Shown one piece after another: positions 1 through 11,794 of a stretch of 64,000 nucleotides of DNA. Position numbers and translations under genes: made by a program. The DNA is from Epiperipatus broadwayi (taxonomy: Eukaryota > Onychophora > Udeonychophora > Euonychophora > Peripatidae): contig JAQFVV010012400.1 of assembly GCA_028023455.1 (NCBI GenBank), positions 14,935,490 to 14,999,489 of the forward strand. The letters are read 5' to 3'. Under the pieces are notes generated by a model, which saw only the letters and a program-made list of their open reading frames with translations, was not told the DNA's origin and searched no databases. Position 1 is the stretch's first letter. Every line of letters begins with the position of its first letter.

Positions 1-135
1 CCGCTTCAGCTTCACCTATTTAAATAGAAAGTAGGTTGGAGTAAAGAAGGGTTCCCCTCTTTTCTTCCATAGCGTAAGCTTGTGGTTAAACACCTGTAGA
101 GGTCCCTACTATCGCATTTTACAGCCTCGGTAAAT
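1..135. other. GC-richer patch at window edge, unassigned
   Basis: This stretch is visibly less AT-rich than the following 3 kb. It has no long open frame and matches none of the elements seen elsewhere in the window. It ends near CCTCGGTAAAT, which resembles a splice donor, so it could be the edge of an exon or of a repeat cut by the window boundary. I cannot decide between these. Confidence 0.2.
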
Positions 136-3100
136 ATTATATACCCTCAAAGAAAAATTATGACTGAAACTTGTCTTGTTCAAAAAAATTACTTTCTGAA
201 AACCCATTTGTTTTTTAAAAAAAACATAATATCTATTTTAAGATATAATAATGACAAGTTCGTTTTAAAATAAATAATTGTAATCTTTTAAATATTAATG
301 TTAAAACTTAACACTAAAATAATAATAATAATAATAAAGTTTAAAGTTATGGAAGAATTTTTTTCTTCTCTTTGCTCTTAAGTTAAATTGCTTGTCTGGA
401 ACTTGCTTGTCAGGTAAAACTCCCTTGTAGCCTAGCTATAGTTGAACAGCATTGTGCATAATTATTTTATCTTGGCGCTGTATGAAGAAATGTATAAATA
501 TCAACATTAAAATCCAGTAAAAATCCAAGAAGAAAATTAATAATCCTGAAGAAATAATTGCTCATTCCAGTTTTAGTTCTTCTGGGTATTTATTAAGGCA
601 TATAATATCTTCTTTAAATAATTCACGGGACCAATTATAAAAATATTTCTCATGTACATTTTTGGCCGTCATATAAAACAGATATATTTAATAAATATAA
701 GTAAGATTCGTATTTTCCTTGGTAAAATATTAGTAGCAGACATTATATAATAGATTATTTATTCAATACATTTATCAGCAGACATTATAATATGAAATAA
801 AACTAATATTTCTTTTAAAAAAATACGATTTTTTTATATCCTTTAAAACATATATCTTTTCATTAACTATTTTTCCTCTCCAAATAAAATAGCTATCTCA
901 TTCCACCATTTATTAACTTATACTATTTTTAATCTTTTAAAGACGTTTCAGTTCATTATTTCCAGATAGAGTTACTTTTAAAGTATATAATTTATTTATC
1001 AAGTTGATTATTAGTTAATTCTTTTAAAAAACATAAAAGATATTCACGACCATTTCCTTTAATCTGTCTCTAAATACATTGTTCTTAAAATATAAGTTCA
1101 TTTTGAATTCTTCAAAGACAAATCAAATGTGGATTGTTATTATTATCATTCACAGAATAAAATAAACATTCGCCATACCATAAGATATTTTAAGTTCAGT
1201 TTTAAAGGACACATGCAGAGCCTTAATTTTCTTGTCTTTTCAAATTTAATATTACAAATAAGACTTTTAATGAATATCTGGTTCCTCTAAATTATTACTA
1301 ATAAATTAGCTGCATTGTAATATAATAAAGTCATTTGAAATCATTCCAACCATACAATCTATAAAAATTATAAAGTTCTTATGCAAATTTACTCTGGATT
1401 CGTTGCAGTAATTCTCCTAGTATTTAGTATTCATCTTCCACAATATCTAAGTAGCCACCACTGCATTCTGTATAATATTGAAGAGTCCTAAGCTAAGTTC
1501 AAGCAGATAAAACTGATAGGAAACTTTGGTGTTTAGTGATTCATTTTTTAAGCAATTATCCTAGTTATATTTTTCAAAACACTTTTAAGCAAAGTAATAA
1601 AAGTTTAAAAGAAATTACCACTGTTATAGTATAAAATAAATATGGTTATAAATTTCAAACTAAAATTGTAAAACACTAAAGTCACTGAAAACACATTTAA
1701 TTAATATGAAAAATTTCTAAAATCTGTGTAAAATCTGTCTTGACTGACCTCAGCCTTAGTTTTTATACTGATCTTGATCCAATGATTTCATTGGTCAATA
1801 CTGCTTGTCAAAATTTGCTAATTTACATAACTACATCAAATATGATTTTTAAAATTAAGTTTTAAAACTATGAGTCATCAATATTAAATATCAAATTATT
1901 TATTGCCTCAATTATTAATTATTTTTATCTAAAAATTAAATATTCTTACTAAAACAATTTTAAAACACTTAAATAATCTCAAATTGATTTAAAAAAAATA
2001 AATTATTACACTTAAATAAAACAATAATATGTTTAAATATTATTTTTCTAATATTTTTTCTAGACTGATTATTTTGCTACACTTTATTGTATCAAATTTT
2101 TGTTAGCAAGCTAAAATTAAAGTTTTCGCCCTAACTTTCTGAAAGCACACATATTTATGCACATTTAATCATGTGATGATTTCAGCACCTTTAAAATAAT
2201 AGTAAATTAACTTATCATTTTAAATATTTTAAGCAAAATAATTATTTTAAATATATAATATAAAATATTTATCACTATATTAAGCTAGTCTATCTCTGCA
2301 ATATTTTTTAACTATAATAAATAAAATTAACATTATATTTTAAACAATTTGTTATATAATTTTATATTTAATTCACCTAACAATGAGTCAAAACTACCTA
2401 ATCTATCTTTATAAGTTTCTACCTACTGAGTTTGAACCCCTACTAACTATAACATTAAAATTACATATTATAAATATAACTCAAATTAATTTTTTTTAAA
2501 AATATAACTATCCTCTAACTCTATCTAACTATCTGTACCAATGATAAAGAATACAATATATATATTTAAAAAACTTCATTACAGTTCTGTAAATTATTTA
2601 TTATGGCAGGCAATAATGTAAATGAATTAATTCATATTTAAATAAATTTTGTTGTTTATTATAGTTTCTTTTCTTTTTTTAAAAATTATTTTTTTTATTT
2701 TTCATAGATAGTTGGTACCACTCCTGGTCATGTGCTTGAAATGAGAGCCACACTCATTTAACTAACCATTGTCCTAATCTCGCATTTAACTAAGATTCAA
2801 CTTTTCAATAAAAATATTACAGACAACTTTTTCAGGCAGGCATTTGTTTCATTTATTTTCAAGTGTATTTAGAAATTTCTTTATTTGCTTTCATTTTTAT
2901 TACTGCATGCTCAAATATTTTTTTTAATTCAGTAAATTCTCTTGGCTCAAAAATTCAAAAGGTTAATATATATATAGCAATTAGTCTAAGAAAATAAAAA
3001 CTTTGTAATATTTCATTGCAGCATGGATAGTCATCTATAGTATTGCACAATATTAAAATTGCATAAAACCATTGCGAGAAAGTAGGAAAGAATAGTATTT

Positions 3101-3200
3101 CTAGACATATGTTTAAAATATAAAATATTTTCAAACTGTTGTAATATCTTCATCAATTACTCAATTTACCAATGCAAACAAATAATTTGCCAATTAAAAA
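136..3200. other. AT-rich non-coding stretch
   Basis: No open frame, RNA gene or recognisable element is visible. It holds a short (AAT)n microsatellite at about 318-336 and many A/T homopolymer runs. It is compatible with intergenic or intronic DNA. Confidence 0.6.
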
Positions 3201-3229
3201 TACGATTATTAATGAAAATAATTCAAGAT

Positions 3230-4990
3230 TGCTGACAAGTACTGGAAAACAATGAAAGATGAAAAAGGAAAATTGCCAAGTATTACAAAGATTTCTGAAT
3301 AATATAATAGATAAATCTCATATGCTTTTCTTTCAGTTAAACATGAAATATAATAAAAAACTTAAAATTTCTCTCAGTAAAACAGAGATTTAAATAAATC
3401 TAGATACAAAAGAAAGCCTCATCAATTTCACAAACTACTAATTGCCAATTAGGATGAAGACTATGCTAGAATACAGATCTAGGTTTGTGGGAGGTTGCTG
3501 GAAAAATCCACACCTTGAGGTAATTGCAGATATTTAAGCAAAATATGAGGATATTCTCAGAAAGAAATAATACCTGATAAAATAGCTCAAGCACTATGTT
3601 CTAGACCATACAAATCTCATCCTAAAATATGAACTAAGAACACAGAAGAAAACAAAAAGTATATGTAAAGTAACACTATTATTTATCTTAAAGAAAACAA
3701 AGGAAATAGATTTGACCTAATAAATACCAATGACTACCTTCAGAAAGCCACTGTTCAAATTCAAAAGGTAAACTTCAGATGAATAGAGACCTATAACATA
3801 AAATCTATTAGAAAAAATTTATTACATCAATTTGAAAAAAGCATTGTAACAAAAAATTCAGATTAGAATATTTAAAAAATGAATCCGACCATGGTGATTC
3901 CCTTGTGATTATTCGCAAATATAAAATTACACAAATTAAATCATCCCCTATAGTTAATGAATGACTTTGGAGAAGCTTATTATTACAAAGATTAAACAAT
4001 TACTGAATAAGTTACATCTCATCTAGGTTTTGGAAAGTATATGATTAACTCTGCCTTAGAGTTCAATCAATATATCAATACACACACAATAAACCAAAAC
4101 TATAAACTCATTTCCTGTGCCATGCAAACAATCAATAGATATAATTCATGAAATGCTGCGTAAAAGAGTGAATTCATCATTGATACACTAAAATGGATAG
4201 AAATGCAATACTATAGCTGCATTTAATAACAAACATTACAAAATGGACAATGGTTGGCACATGAGTTGATCATTAGTGATATTATTTGCAGCATAACATT
4301 AGGCAAGTTTGAACAAGCCATTATCTTTAAATACTTAGCCCACGAATCTAACTTAATTTACAAACAATATGTGGATGATGTATCTATATGTGTGCCCAAG
4401 TTATACATTAGAAATATGCAAAGATTTTGTGCATAAAACAGTATTACAATAGACCATTGAACATGAGAATGAAATAATTTGTTTGGTCTATAAACTGATC
4501 ATTAAGTCTTTTAGAAATTTGTGGGGCAATTCACCCTCAGTCTCTCACACCTACCACACATAAATTGGCTGGAATTAAAGGTTTCTAAAGTAGAAACTCG
4601 CACTTTGAAAATATGAGACAGATAAAAAAGCTGGTTTTGAAGCCTATATTAAATATCTATGCAAAATAGGCTACAATTGTAATTCATTAATTCCAACAAA
4701 AAAAAAAAGATAAAAATAAATCGGACACCTATTCAATAGACAGACAACAAACCTTGGTTAAGTCTCCTTACCCAAACAATAAAAAAAAATCTGCTCCAAT
4801 GCATACATCATCAGTATGAGAAACCCATCTGACTTAAACAAGCTATTAAAGAATAAAAAGGACAGAATTATCCCCAAAATTAAAAGGAATAGGTTCTTAG
4901 CTGAGTATATAGAGGGTATGTGACTGGTTATTTGAATTACGGCGCATATATTGCATTCTCTCCTTGCAAAGAATGGTGTTCTTATCCATA
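3230..4990 (+). mobile_element. Penelope-like retroelement relic
   Basis: A degenerate reverse-transcriptase region on the + strand, interrupted by many stops and frameshifts. The clearest part (4254-4436) has the fingers/palm order typical of Penelope-like elements: a segment ending in LGKFEQ, then a run to YVDD at 4368-4379. Upstream (about 4040-4130) the frame reads NSALEFNQYI and NYKLISC, which resembles the PLE stretch before the first catalytic Asp. Penelope-like elements usually carry a C-terminal GIY-YIG endonuclease; I could not find one in 4440-4990. No terminal repeats were found, so both ends are approximate. Another retroelement with a YVDD box is the main alternative. Confidence 0.5.
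4254..4436 (+). pseudogene. Penelope-like reverse transcriptase fragment
   Basis: An open stretch of 60 codons that is an uninterrupted slice of a longer decayed frame, not a gene with its own start. It contains the palm catalytic box YVDD (residues 39-42) followed by VSICVP, and upstream the helix-like ISDIICSITLGKFEQ. In PLE reverse transcriptases the same order is a G-S-PLS segment, then an E-containing helix, then RYVDD. Here the glycine-serine turn is lost. The frame closes at a TAA and continues after it in recognisable form (HENEIICLVYKLI), so the stop is a secondary mutation. Confidence 0.5.
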
Positions 4991-4999
4991 ACAGATTGG

Positions 5000-5555
5000 C
5001 TCAAATAAATAAAATAAAATTTTGTATATATATGTAAATAGTAGATTCAAGAGCTTTCCTGAATTAAAACATTGGTTTTGTGATTAGAGATAAGTTCCTG
5101 GTACATAATTAACAACATGAAGTTTGATAGAAATCAAGCCCTGAAAGAAGTTAGAGAAGGATTATCAAATAAAAAATCTTTAATAATAAGAATATTAACA
5201 AAAAAGTACAATAAATAGATAGCAGAGTTAAGGCAAGAGATTAAGATAAAGTGATAAGGCAGAGATAAAGAAATGGAATAAAGTATAATGACTAGAAATA
5301 AATGGCTAACCTCGGTAGGGAAATAGTGTGAGGTGATTTGAATGATAGATAGTTTTGATAGTGCAGGAAAATGTGGGCATATTATATAATCAGAAATGTA
5401 TACAATAGAAATTATAGGTTTTTGGAGCATAATCAATTGCAAAAGTGGTAAAGATTGTAATATTGAATTGGGGTAAGTAGATATTATCAAGCTCAGCAAG
5501 TAAATAATCCAGAAGAGACCCACGACACTTGCCAGAAAGAGTAAGCTCAGTCATC
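5000..5555. other. Stretch between PLE and Gypsy relics
   Basis: No supported gene. A 129-codon open frame on the minus strand (5134-5523) is rich in Ile, Leu and Ser with no motif; it looks like chance openness in purine-rich DNA. The right end may hold the leader or gag of the Gypsy relic that follows. Confidence 0.4.
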
Positions 5556-5717
5556 CATGATAGAGATGATGCAACAAATGTTGAAAAAGGAATTTAATGA
5601 ATTACAACAGAAAAGTGAGATGAAATTTAATGAGTTGCAGCAGAAAATAGATTAAGTTCAGTGAAATGCAACAAAATAACCATACCTGACTGAAACAGTC
5701 CTTCCCCTATCAAGGAA

Positions 5718-6041
5718 TTGCTGAGGAGTAAGAAGTTTTTTTCCACCTTTGATCTAATCTCTAGTTATTGGCAGATTAAGCTGCACAAAGAAAATTGCCA
5801 ATATACTGTACAGCATTTAGGTATGAAGGCTGTTGATAACAGTTCAATCGAATGCCTTTTATTATTAATTAATAGTGGGGCTGGACTGATCAAATGCCTA
5901 GATCAAGTTCTATCCCTAGAAATCAAAGTGATTGTAACAATGTATATTGATGATGTATTAATAGCATTGGAAGATTTTGAAGAGCATTTACATTTGGAAT
6001 TTTTTTTCCAAGAATGTAATGAGAAAAAATATAAAAAATAA
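5718..6041 (+). pseudogene. Ty3/Gypsy reverse transcriptase fragment (A)
   Basis: The 107-codon stretch begins in FSTFDLISSYWQIKL, the Gypsy RT motif around the first catalytic Asp (usual form FSxLDLxSGYWQI). It reaches YIDDVLIAL with the catalytic YIDD at residues 76-79 (5943-5954). The intervening PFGLxNAP loop has decayed to LLLINSGAG. The protein would be far shorter than a normal RT of about 250 residues, and the initial methionine is incidental. RT would copy the element RNA in a cytoplasmic particle; this copy cannot. Confidence 0.75.
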
Positions 6042-6300
6042 ATTAAAAAAAAAAGTACTCTTGCTGCAAATGAAATGTTATTTTTAGGTCACAATTAATG
6101 ACAAAGGTATTAGAGCTTATTCAGAAAAGACATAAGCAATTAAAGAATTTCCTATACCAAAGATGAAGCAACAGATTCTACCAAAATTTTGCTCAGGATG
6201 TGGAGCCATTTAATTCAACTATTAAGAAAAGATCACCTAGAAATGGACTGCAGAGCAGAATAATGCATTTAAAAAAATTAAAACAGGATTTATGGAGCAG

Positions 6301-6794
6301 GTAATACTTACCTTTCCTGATTTCAATAACCCTTTTATTATGCAAATAGACAGCAGTGGTTTTGTATTGGGTGTCTAGCCTTCGCCAGGTTCAGAATGAT
6401 AATCAGATAAAAATTCTTTATAAGTTGAATGTTAAAAGACCTGGAGATTAATTATATGATTACTGAAAAAGAGGCCTTGACAATAATTTGGCCTTTTCAG
6501 AAATTCAGACATTATTTGATTGGATCTGAGGTTATTGTAATCACAGACCAGAAAAGTCTGAAATTTCTTAATAACAGTTATCTAATTAATAGTCAGTTGG
6601 TCTATTGGAATCTGTTTTTGCAGAAGTTTAACTATACCATAAGTTATTGTAAAGGATCTGAAAATGTAGTAGCAAATGTACTTAGTTGTAATCCAGTTCA
6701 GCTGGACCAACAATATCTGAGTAATGGAAATGGAAATGCATTTATTACTACTATAAATCTCTTAACATTTATGAGCTTATTGAAGATGTATTAG
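6301..6794 (+). pseudogene. Ty3/Gypsy RNase H fragment (A)
   Basis: The first part (6301-6375) reads LTFPDFNNPF then QIDSSGFVLGV, the connection motif and first catalytic Asp of Gypsy RNase H; it then hits a stop and shifts frame. The second part (open from 6429 to 6794) has TEKEAL (catalytic Glu), KFRHYLIG, VITDQKSLKFL (catalytic Asp) and YCKGSENVVANVLS. In the family the last motif is N-x-x-ADALSR, and its Asp is the fourth metal ligand; here it is Asn, so catalysis would be impaired even without the frameshifts. Confidence 0.8.
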
Positions 6795-6989
6795 AACACC
6801 TTCACAAAAATCAAAAGCAAAATAACAGATTAATGCAAATGATTAACTATTTGGAAAAACAGATGGATTTTTAGGAAGGTACAATTTATAGGAAAAAAAC
6901 ATAAATATAAAATGGAAGGCACAATGTTGATGTATAAAATTGGAATAAATAAGTGGAGAGTAGTAATTCCATCAGCTTATGAGAACTCC

Positions 6990-7200
6990 ACTCATTAAGC
7001 TTATTCATCACTTGACAGGCATTATGAGCTCATAAGACAGAACACTTGCTAAAAACCTGGTTTTATTGGCTGTATATCGTAAAAGTTATCTGTTTTAAAA
7101 AAACTGACATCTGCCAATGGGTCAAGCCATCTAATAAAATTTACATTGGCCCCTTACAGCCAATCATTCATCAAAGACCTAAAAAGGTTATGGCTCTCAG
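6990..7200 (+). pseudogene. Ty3/Gypsy integrase N-terminal remnant (A)
   Basis: Separated by frameshifts from RNase H. It reads LIHHLTGIM near 7000, matching the His pair of the HHCC zinc finger, then DICQWVKPSNK and GPLQPI near 7105-7165, matching the Cys end of the finger and the G-x-LQP(L/I) linker to the catalytic core. One zinc-binding cysteine appears replaced by neighbouring changes. No D,D,E core was recognised beyond 7260; the reading is lost where the opposite-strand relic begins. Confidence 0.6.
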
Positions 7201-7260
7201 ATTTCATTAGCTAACATGTGCCTTTGAGATATTCAATCGCTTGAAAGGTTGGATCCCATC

Positions 7261-7495
7261 AATCAGTAGAGGAAAATGAACTTAAGCTATCAAATCTTTG
7301 TTCCTGAACCCTGGTCACAGGTTCCTTTAACAATAGATTAGAGGCTAGACTTAAGGTGGCATTATGATGAAATCATCATGTTTCGAGATCCACTCTTCAA
7401 ATATTTATATTTCTAGATCCCCCCTTCAAATATATAAATATATTTAATCACTAAGTACCACAATGTTTTACCATTTTATTTATATTTACACCTTT
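7261..7495. other. Junction between facing Gypsy relics A and B
   Basis: About 240 bases with no readable frame. It holds two near-copies of a motif, ATCCACTCTTCAAATAT and ATCCCCCCTTCAAATAT (about 7388-7432), a local 36-40 bp tandem duplication. No LTR edge could be drawn here. Confidence 0.35.
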
Positions 7496-7639
7496 CTTAA
7501 TATGATTGGTGCATTATGATCGAATTTGTTTCCTAGACTTGGGTACGAGAAAAGTCCCTAATAGCCAATACTATATCAGGGTGGAGCCTAATTCCTTGTG
7601 AGCCTATACTAGGCCCAAAAAGGTAATCTCATCGTACTT

Positions 7640-8250
7640 TTTTTACGTTTTTTTGTGTGGATTTACTTTAATCCCTTTAAGAACATTTTTACAGATGTTC
7701 TTCAACAGTTGCCAATGCCACTAATACATCATTTATATATATGGTGCTTAAATCTTTTATTTCTGCTGACAATAATTAGTCCAAGCATTTCAACAATCCT
7801 ATCCCAGTATTTATCAAACCAAAAGGCATTTGGTGCAAATAGCCCTCATATCAGAATGCTGTATATTCACAATCCTCAGGATGAAGTTTGATTTTCCAGT
7901 AGCTGGCTGTCAAATCTAAAATTGAGAAAATCCTCTTTTCTATTAATCTTCCCTAATAATTATTGCATAGGTAGTATGACATTACAACCAGGGACCATGA
8001 CTTTGTTGAGTTGGAAAGCATCAATGCATTATCTCACCATACCATCATTCTTTTTTACAACCACCAATGGGTTGCAATATGCAGACAAACATTTTGAAAT
8101 AATTCCTCCAATTCATCATCTGGTTGATTTGTTTCTTAATCTTATTCCTATATTGATGGGGAACTGGATATGACCCAGATTTAAAGGGTTGGTCTTGATT
8201 TAGTCTGATCCATTGTTCAAATCTCTGAATTATACCCAGTATGTCCTAAA
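7640..8250 (-). pseudogene. Ty3/Gypsy reverse transcriptase (B)
   Basis: On the minus strand the region reads QTKSRPTL near 8205 (family: Q-x-x-x-RP-x-P), HIATHWWL near 8060, SYWKIKLHPEDCEYTAF near 7880, HQMPFGLINTG near 7830, then YIND at 7728-7739 followed by VLVAL. The family box is YIDD, so the first catalytic Asp of the pair has become Asn. At least three frameshifts or stops separate these parts. The conserved loop PFGLINT, lost in copy A, survives here, while the YIDD box lost here survives in A. Confidence 0.7.
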
Positions 8251-8377
8251 AAAACCTAACCATAATTCTCTAACATTTGCCTGTCTGCATTTCCCAATTT
8301 CACCTTGTCATCTTTGCCTCTCGAACCTTTATCTATTGTAAAGCAATCCATTGGCTTTTCAGTAATGTGTAATACCC

Positions 8378-8720
8378 CTATTGAGCTGTATGTAAATCAG
8401 ATGTTAAAAACTTAATTGTTTCCCCTTTGCAGGTAGTCTGTCTATTTCCACAATATAGGGTGCACTTATGCCTACATAAAAAGTATGACCCTAGTAAGAC
8501 ATCATGTATTAGATTCTTCATAATTAAAAAAAAAACATGCAAGATTTTCTCATTAATTTGAATGTTTATCCATATTTGTTTGGGCTCGACCATAGTTTTT
8601 CGATTATTCGCCAATGTCACTTGGACTGACTTTAGTGTGAGAGTGAGTATATCAGATTGCTTGATCAACATTCTATGATATAATCTTTCTGATACCACCG
8701 AGATTTGAATCCATAATTAC
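8378..8720 (-). pseudogene. Retropepsin-like protease fragment (B)
   Basis: A 106-codon frame (8698-8378) with an upstream extension. The start region reads MDSNLGG in place of the D-(T/S)-G catalytic triad of retroviral-type aspartic proteases. Then VQVTLANN and KQIWINIQIN correspond to the flap-side strands, and HDVLLGSYFL matches the D-(V/I)-(I/L)-LG-x-D-(F/W)-L motif near the C terminus. It lies directly between the gag-like and RT parts, as expected. The catalytic glycine position looks altered, so activity is not expected. Confidence 0.55.
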
Positions 8721-8759
8721 AAGTGTTTCCATTTTTATCTGAATCACTGTTATGAGGAT

Positions 8760-9130
8760 TTTGGCACAAGTCTGTTGAGTATAGCATGAGACCGGTCTTT
8801 CCATGAGCACACCAACTTTTTACCATTTGCTTTCTATTCTGTTGGTGACCTAGTTTTGCTTCATTTGCCTGATTTCCTTTTAATTCCTCTCCTTTCCTTT
8901 ATTTCAAGGTTCCTTACCTCGTCTATTGATGTCAATTTTCGATCTGTCACTTTGTCTACTTGCATTCATTTTCGCTGAACTAGCCCCCCTTTCCATAACC
9001 TCCATTTTATTTCCCAACATAAGTTTCTATATACCATTTTTACAATTTGCTTCTCAGATAGTTTGCAGGCTTCTAATGCCTTCAGCATGGCCATTTGTCA
9101 CTCAACCTTCCCCACTGTCCTCCTGAACTT
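8760..9130 (-). pseudogene. Possible gag C-terminal remnant (B)
   Basis: Upstream of the protease on the same strand. A segment near 8800 reads SWCAHGKTGLML, reminiscent of a retroviral zinc knuckle (C-x2-C-x4-H-x4-C) with the second Cys and the His mutated. Lys-rich sequence precedes it. The call rests mainly on position; without the neighbour I would not assign it. Confidence 0.35.
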
Positions 9131-9480
9131 TTTGTTTCATTAGCTGGAATCTAATATTCTCCAGTCATTCATCAGTCCAAAAAATCTTCTTTAGGGCAAT
9201 TTTATCTTCTTGAAGGGTTTGTGGTTGGTGTCTATTTATAATTTCCTTTTATCTATTTATTAACAACATGCTGAAATCATTTTACAGTCCCCAAAGTATG
9301 ACATTGCTTGCTGTTTCTGCCCTGCCTATTTATCTGAAACTCCCTCTTTCTCCATCTCTTTTACTTAGTCTTTTCTATATTTCAGATTTTTTATTATTTA
9401 TTGTTTATTTATTTTATTTAACTCTTTCATCCTCCCCACTCTGTCATGCTTGACTCTTTCATCCTTCCCATTCTGTCATG

Positions 9481-11689
9481 CTCCTTCTTTCAAAGCCCTA
9501 TCATTGGAAGTCCATTGTAATGAGCCTACCCCCTATAGTGATGGACATTTAGTCACCATCTAACCTGTATTTATCCAATATGGATACATACCATTAGAAA
9601 TGAATTCATTATTGTTTCAGTTGTTAATAGAAGAGTCAATACACATAACGGCTCTACTCGATATTGTATTAATTAAATATATTGGAAATAGGCCTACGAT
9701 AAATGTCTCAGATAACTGCAACTAACTATCTGCTATATTTCTCCAACAGAGTTTATCTTCCCTCAAAATATATATTTGATTATCCCTGGTGTATTTATTT
9801 ATGTCAATTTTATCAATCTCGAATGCCAATCTACTGGATACGATAAGAATTACACCGGTAACTATCATACATTGATTCCTTGCAATTTCATTTGAGAGAT
9901 TTGCCCAACCTATTCTAGTTCAGCACCTCTGGTATGGTGATGGCACCATTGGAGCACATGGATTGGTCCAGGGTACAAAGGTATGACATTTTATTCGAGC
10001 AATTTCTATAATGCATATAATATCTCTTATCCTTATACTTTAGTAATCTAGGCTAATAAGATCTAATTCTAAAAAATTGTTAGACCCTGTTATTTCATCA
10101 ATCTAAACAAAATTTTTTAATTAGCAAACCCTACCTATTACTGTTTATATGAATTTGGCTGAAAGTTGCACACATATGCATTATATAAGTAAGTGATTAT
10201 AAACTATAAATATTATGAGATGTACATCCAGATTTTTATTTATCCAATAACATTTAATAACTGTACAATGTGCTTTTAACAATTTAAATTAATATAATGA
10301 TTAATGTAATGGTTATATATTTAAATTCTTTCTTTATTACAATGAGGACATGGTTGATAGATAGAAAAAACCAAGAATATATAAAAAAATAATACTTATG
10401 TTCCCAGGAATGGATAAGATTACTATATGTTGGTAAGCTTACTTTTAGATCACCAGCCATATGCATTGTGTTCATTCTTTGTTTTCTGTTCTTGTTGTCT
10501 AGTTTTTGGTTTGAAGGTTGCATCTAAGATTTCCTATGATTTTCAGCAGAAATCTTTAAAGCAATAGTTTACAGCAATGGGCAGGTGGCAAGTTTTCTAA
10601 TGATTTACATTTGTAGAGTATTAGATGGGAGTCCAACACGTTTCAACTTTATCCCACTCTATTCATATCACTTATTTTATTTAGTCTCTGTTTCTTCACT
10701 CATTTGTCCTTTTGGTAGCTTAATACCTTATTTTTTTCTTTCCATCTTTTTATATCCTCTTCTGTTTACCCAGATGCCCTGAATTTTCTTCTCGAGTCTT
10801 TTCTTATATTTCTTTTAATTATGTAAAAAAAAATCTAAATATTTCAGCTCACAATCAAATTGATTTCAATCTGATATTTTAATTTCATTTACATTCTTAC
10901 TATTTATCAGATTAACTTAATACAAATATATTTCTGATGTTTATCGGCCTTGACCAAAAACTATTTTTGTTCATTTTCTTTTGTTCGATTACTAAATTTG
11001 AAGAAAAGAGAGGATAAAAAATAATCTTTTATTTTGAGCACAGATTTTCCAAGAATTTGGAGATATAACAGTGGAAAGATTAATAAACAAAAGAAAATAA
11101 CAAACAGAAAGGTATTTATCTCCAAATTCCAGATTCATTACAATGATAAAAAAAAAATTCCTTCAGTTAATTTCAAACTTACAGTATATATACACAAATT
11201 ATTTTTCTCTTAAATTGACTGTCTTATAATATTTAAAAAAAAAAAAAAAAATCTATATATTTCATATATATGTATGTTAGTTGTGTGTTGATTAAGCGTA
11301 TACATATGTACCGAATTTAAGCAGAGGTTTCATGATAAGTAGTTGGCCCTTGCAATAGGGTTTAAACCTGGTTCCTATTACAATATATACTATATGCAAT
11401 ATTTTAGTCAGTTTATTTGATATCTTAAAATGCAAGTTTTTTTTCTGTTATAAAAAGTAGTAGTTTTATATAATTTTAACTTTTATAACAAACTTTTCTT
11501 TCTGCTAGACTTCAACAGCTTGTCTATTTGCAACTCACTCTTCATTGTTTCATCCTTAGCTAGATACTTTCAATGAAGATATTTCAACATGTCTTTAAAG
11601 CAATTTTTATATTATAAACAATAAATATTTCATCATAAACTTTAAAAAAAAACTTATTTTTCAGTAATTTCATATGACCAATTCAATGA
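9481..11689. other. AT-rich stretch, no supported gene
   Basis: The part up to about 10010 is a little richer in G+C and might be leader or LTR of Gypsy relic B, but I found no second copy to prove an LTR. The rest is A/T-rich with homopolymers (for example 11235-11251). Short open frames at 10284-10523 (-) and 10585-10782 (+) have no motifs. Confidence 0.45.
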
Positions 11690-11790
11690 GGTGGTTGTCA
11701 AGCATTGATGGTAGAGAGGTCAGCACAGTTGCCTTACAAGCAGTTGTCCCGGGTTAGCAGGTTTGCTTCCCAACCGATGCTATGAACAAG
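11690..11790 (+). mobile_element. tRNA-like SINE head
   Basis: TGGTAGAGAGG near 11709 fits the pol III A box (TRGYNNARNGG) at every position, and GGTTTGCTTCC near 11760-11770 resembles a B box (GGTTCRANNCC) with mismatches. The spacing of about 50 bases is that of a tRNA. The flanks do not form an acceptor stem, so this is a tRNA-derived repeat head and not a tRNA gene. It continues into AT-rich DNA without a clear 3' end. Confidence 0.5.
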
Positions 11791-11794
11791 AAAA

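Larger units (their letters stand above)
5560..7260 (+). mobile_element. Ty3/Gypsy relic A, pol order RT-RNase H-IN
   Basis: A decayed Ty3/Gypsy polyprotein on the + strand. In order: a short glutamine-rich repeat (NELQQK twice, 5595-5650) that could be the end of gag; reverse transcriptase (5718-6041); an inter-domain segment with INDKGIRAYSEKT near 6100; RNase H (6301-6794); and an integrase zinc-finger/linker region (6990-7200). Several frameshifts and stops separate the parts. No LTR was recognised on either side. It is the same family as relic B, which lies on the opposite strand just downstream: both share the unusual K-C-L-D segment before the catalytic box and VL(I/V)AL after it. Confidence 0.75.
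7500..9480 (-). mobile_element. Ty3/Gypsy relic B, gag-PR-RT
   Basis: A second decayed copy on the minus strand. Reading leftward: a possible gag with a C-rich segment (9470-8760), a retropepsin-like segment (8720-8378), RT (8250-7640) and the start of the post-RT segment with ITFLGL near 7620 and IRDFSRTQV near 7540. RNase H and integrase are absent, so the copy is truncated near 7500 where relic A ends. RT wording is close to relic A. No LTRs were recognised, though 9480-10010 could hold leader sequence. Confidence 0.7.

Noticed and set aside
5134-5523. 129-codon open frame on the minus strand, the longest in the window
   Set aside because: Composition is Ile/Leu/Ser/Tyr with no motif or domain order, as expected opposite purine-rich DNA. 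It lies at the edge of the Gypsy relic on the other strand.
7612-7640. LTR boundary between Gypsy relics A and B
   Set aside because: No direct repeat of sufficient length was found flanking either relic, so no LTR could be defended.
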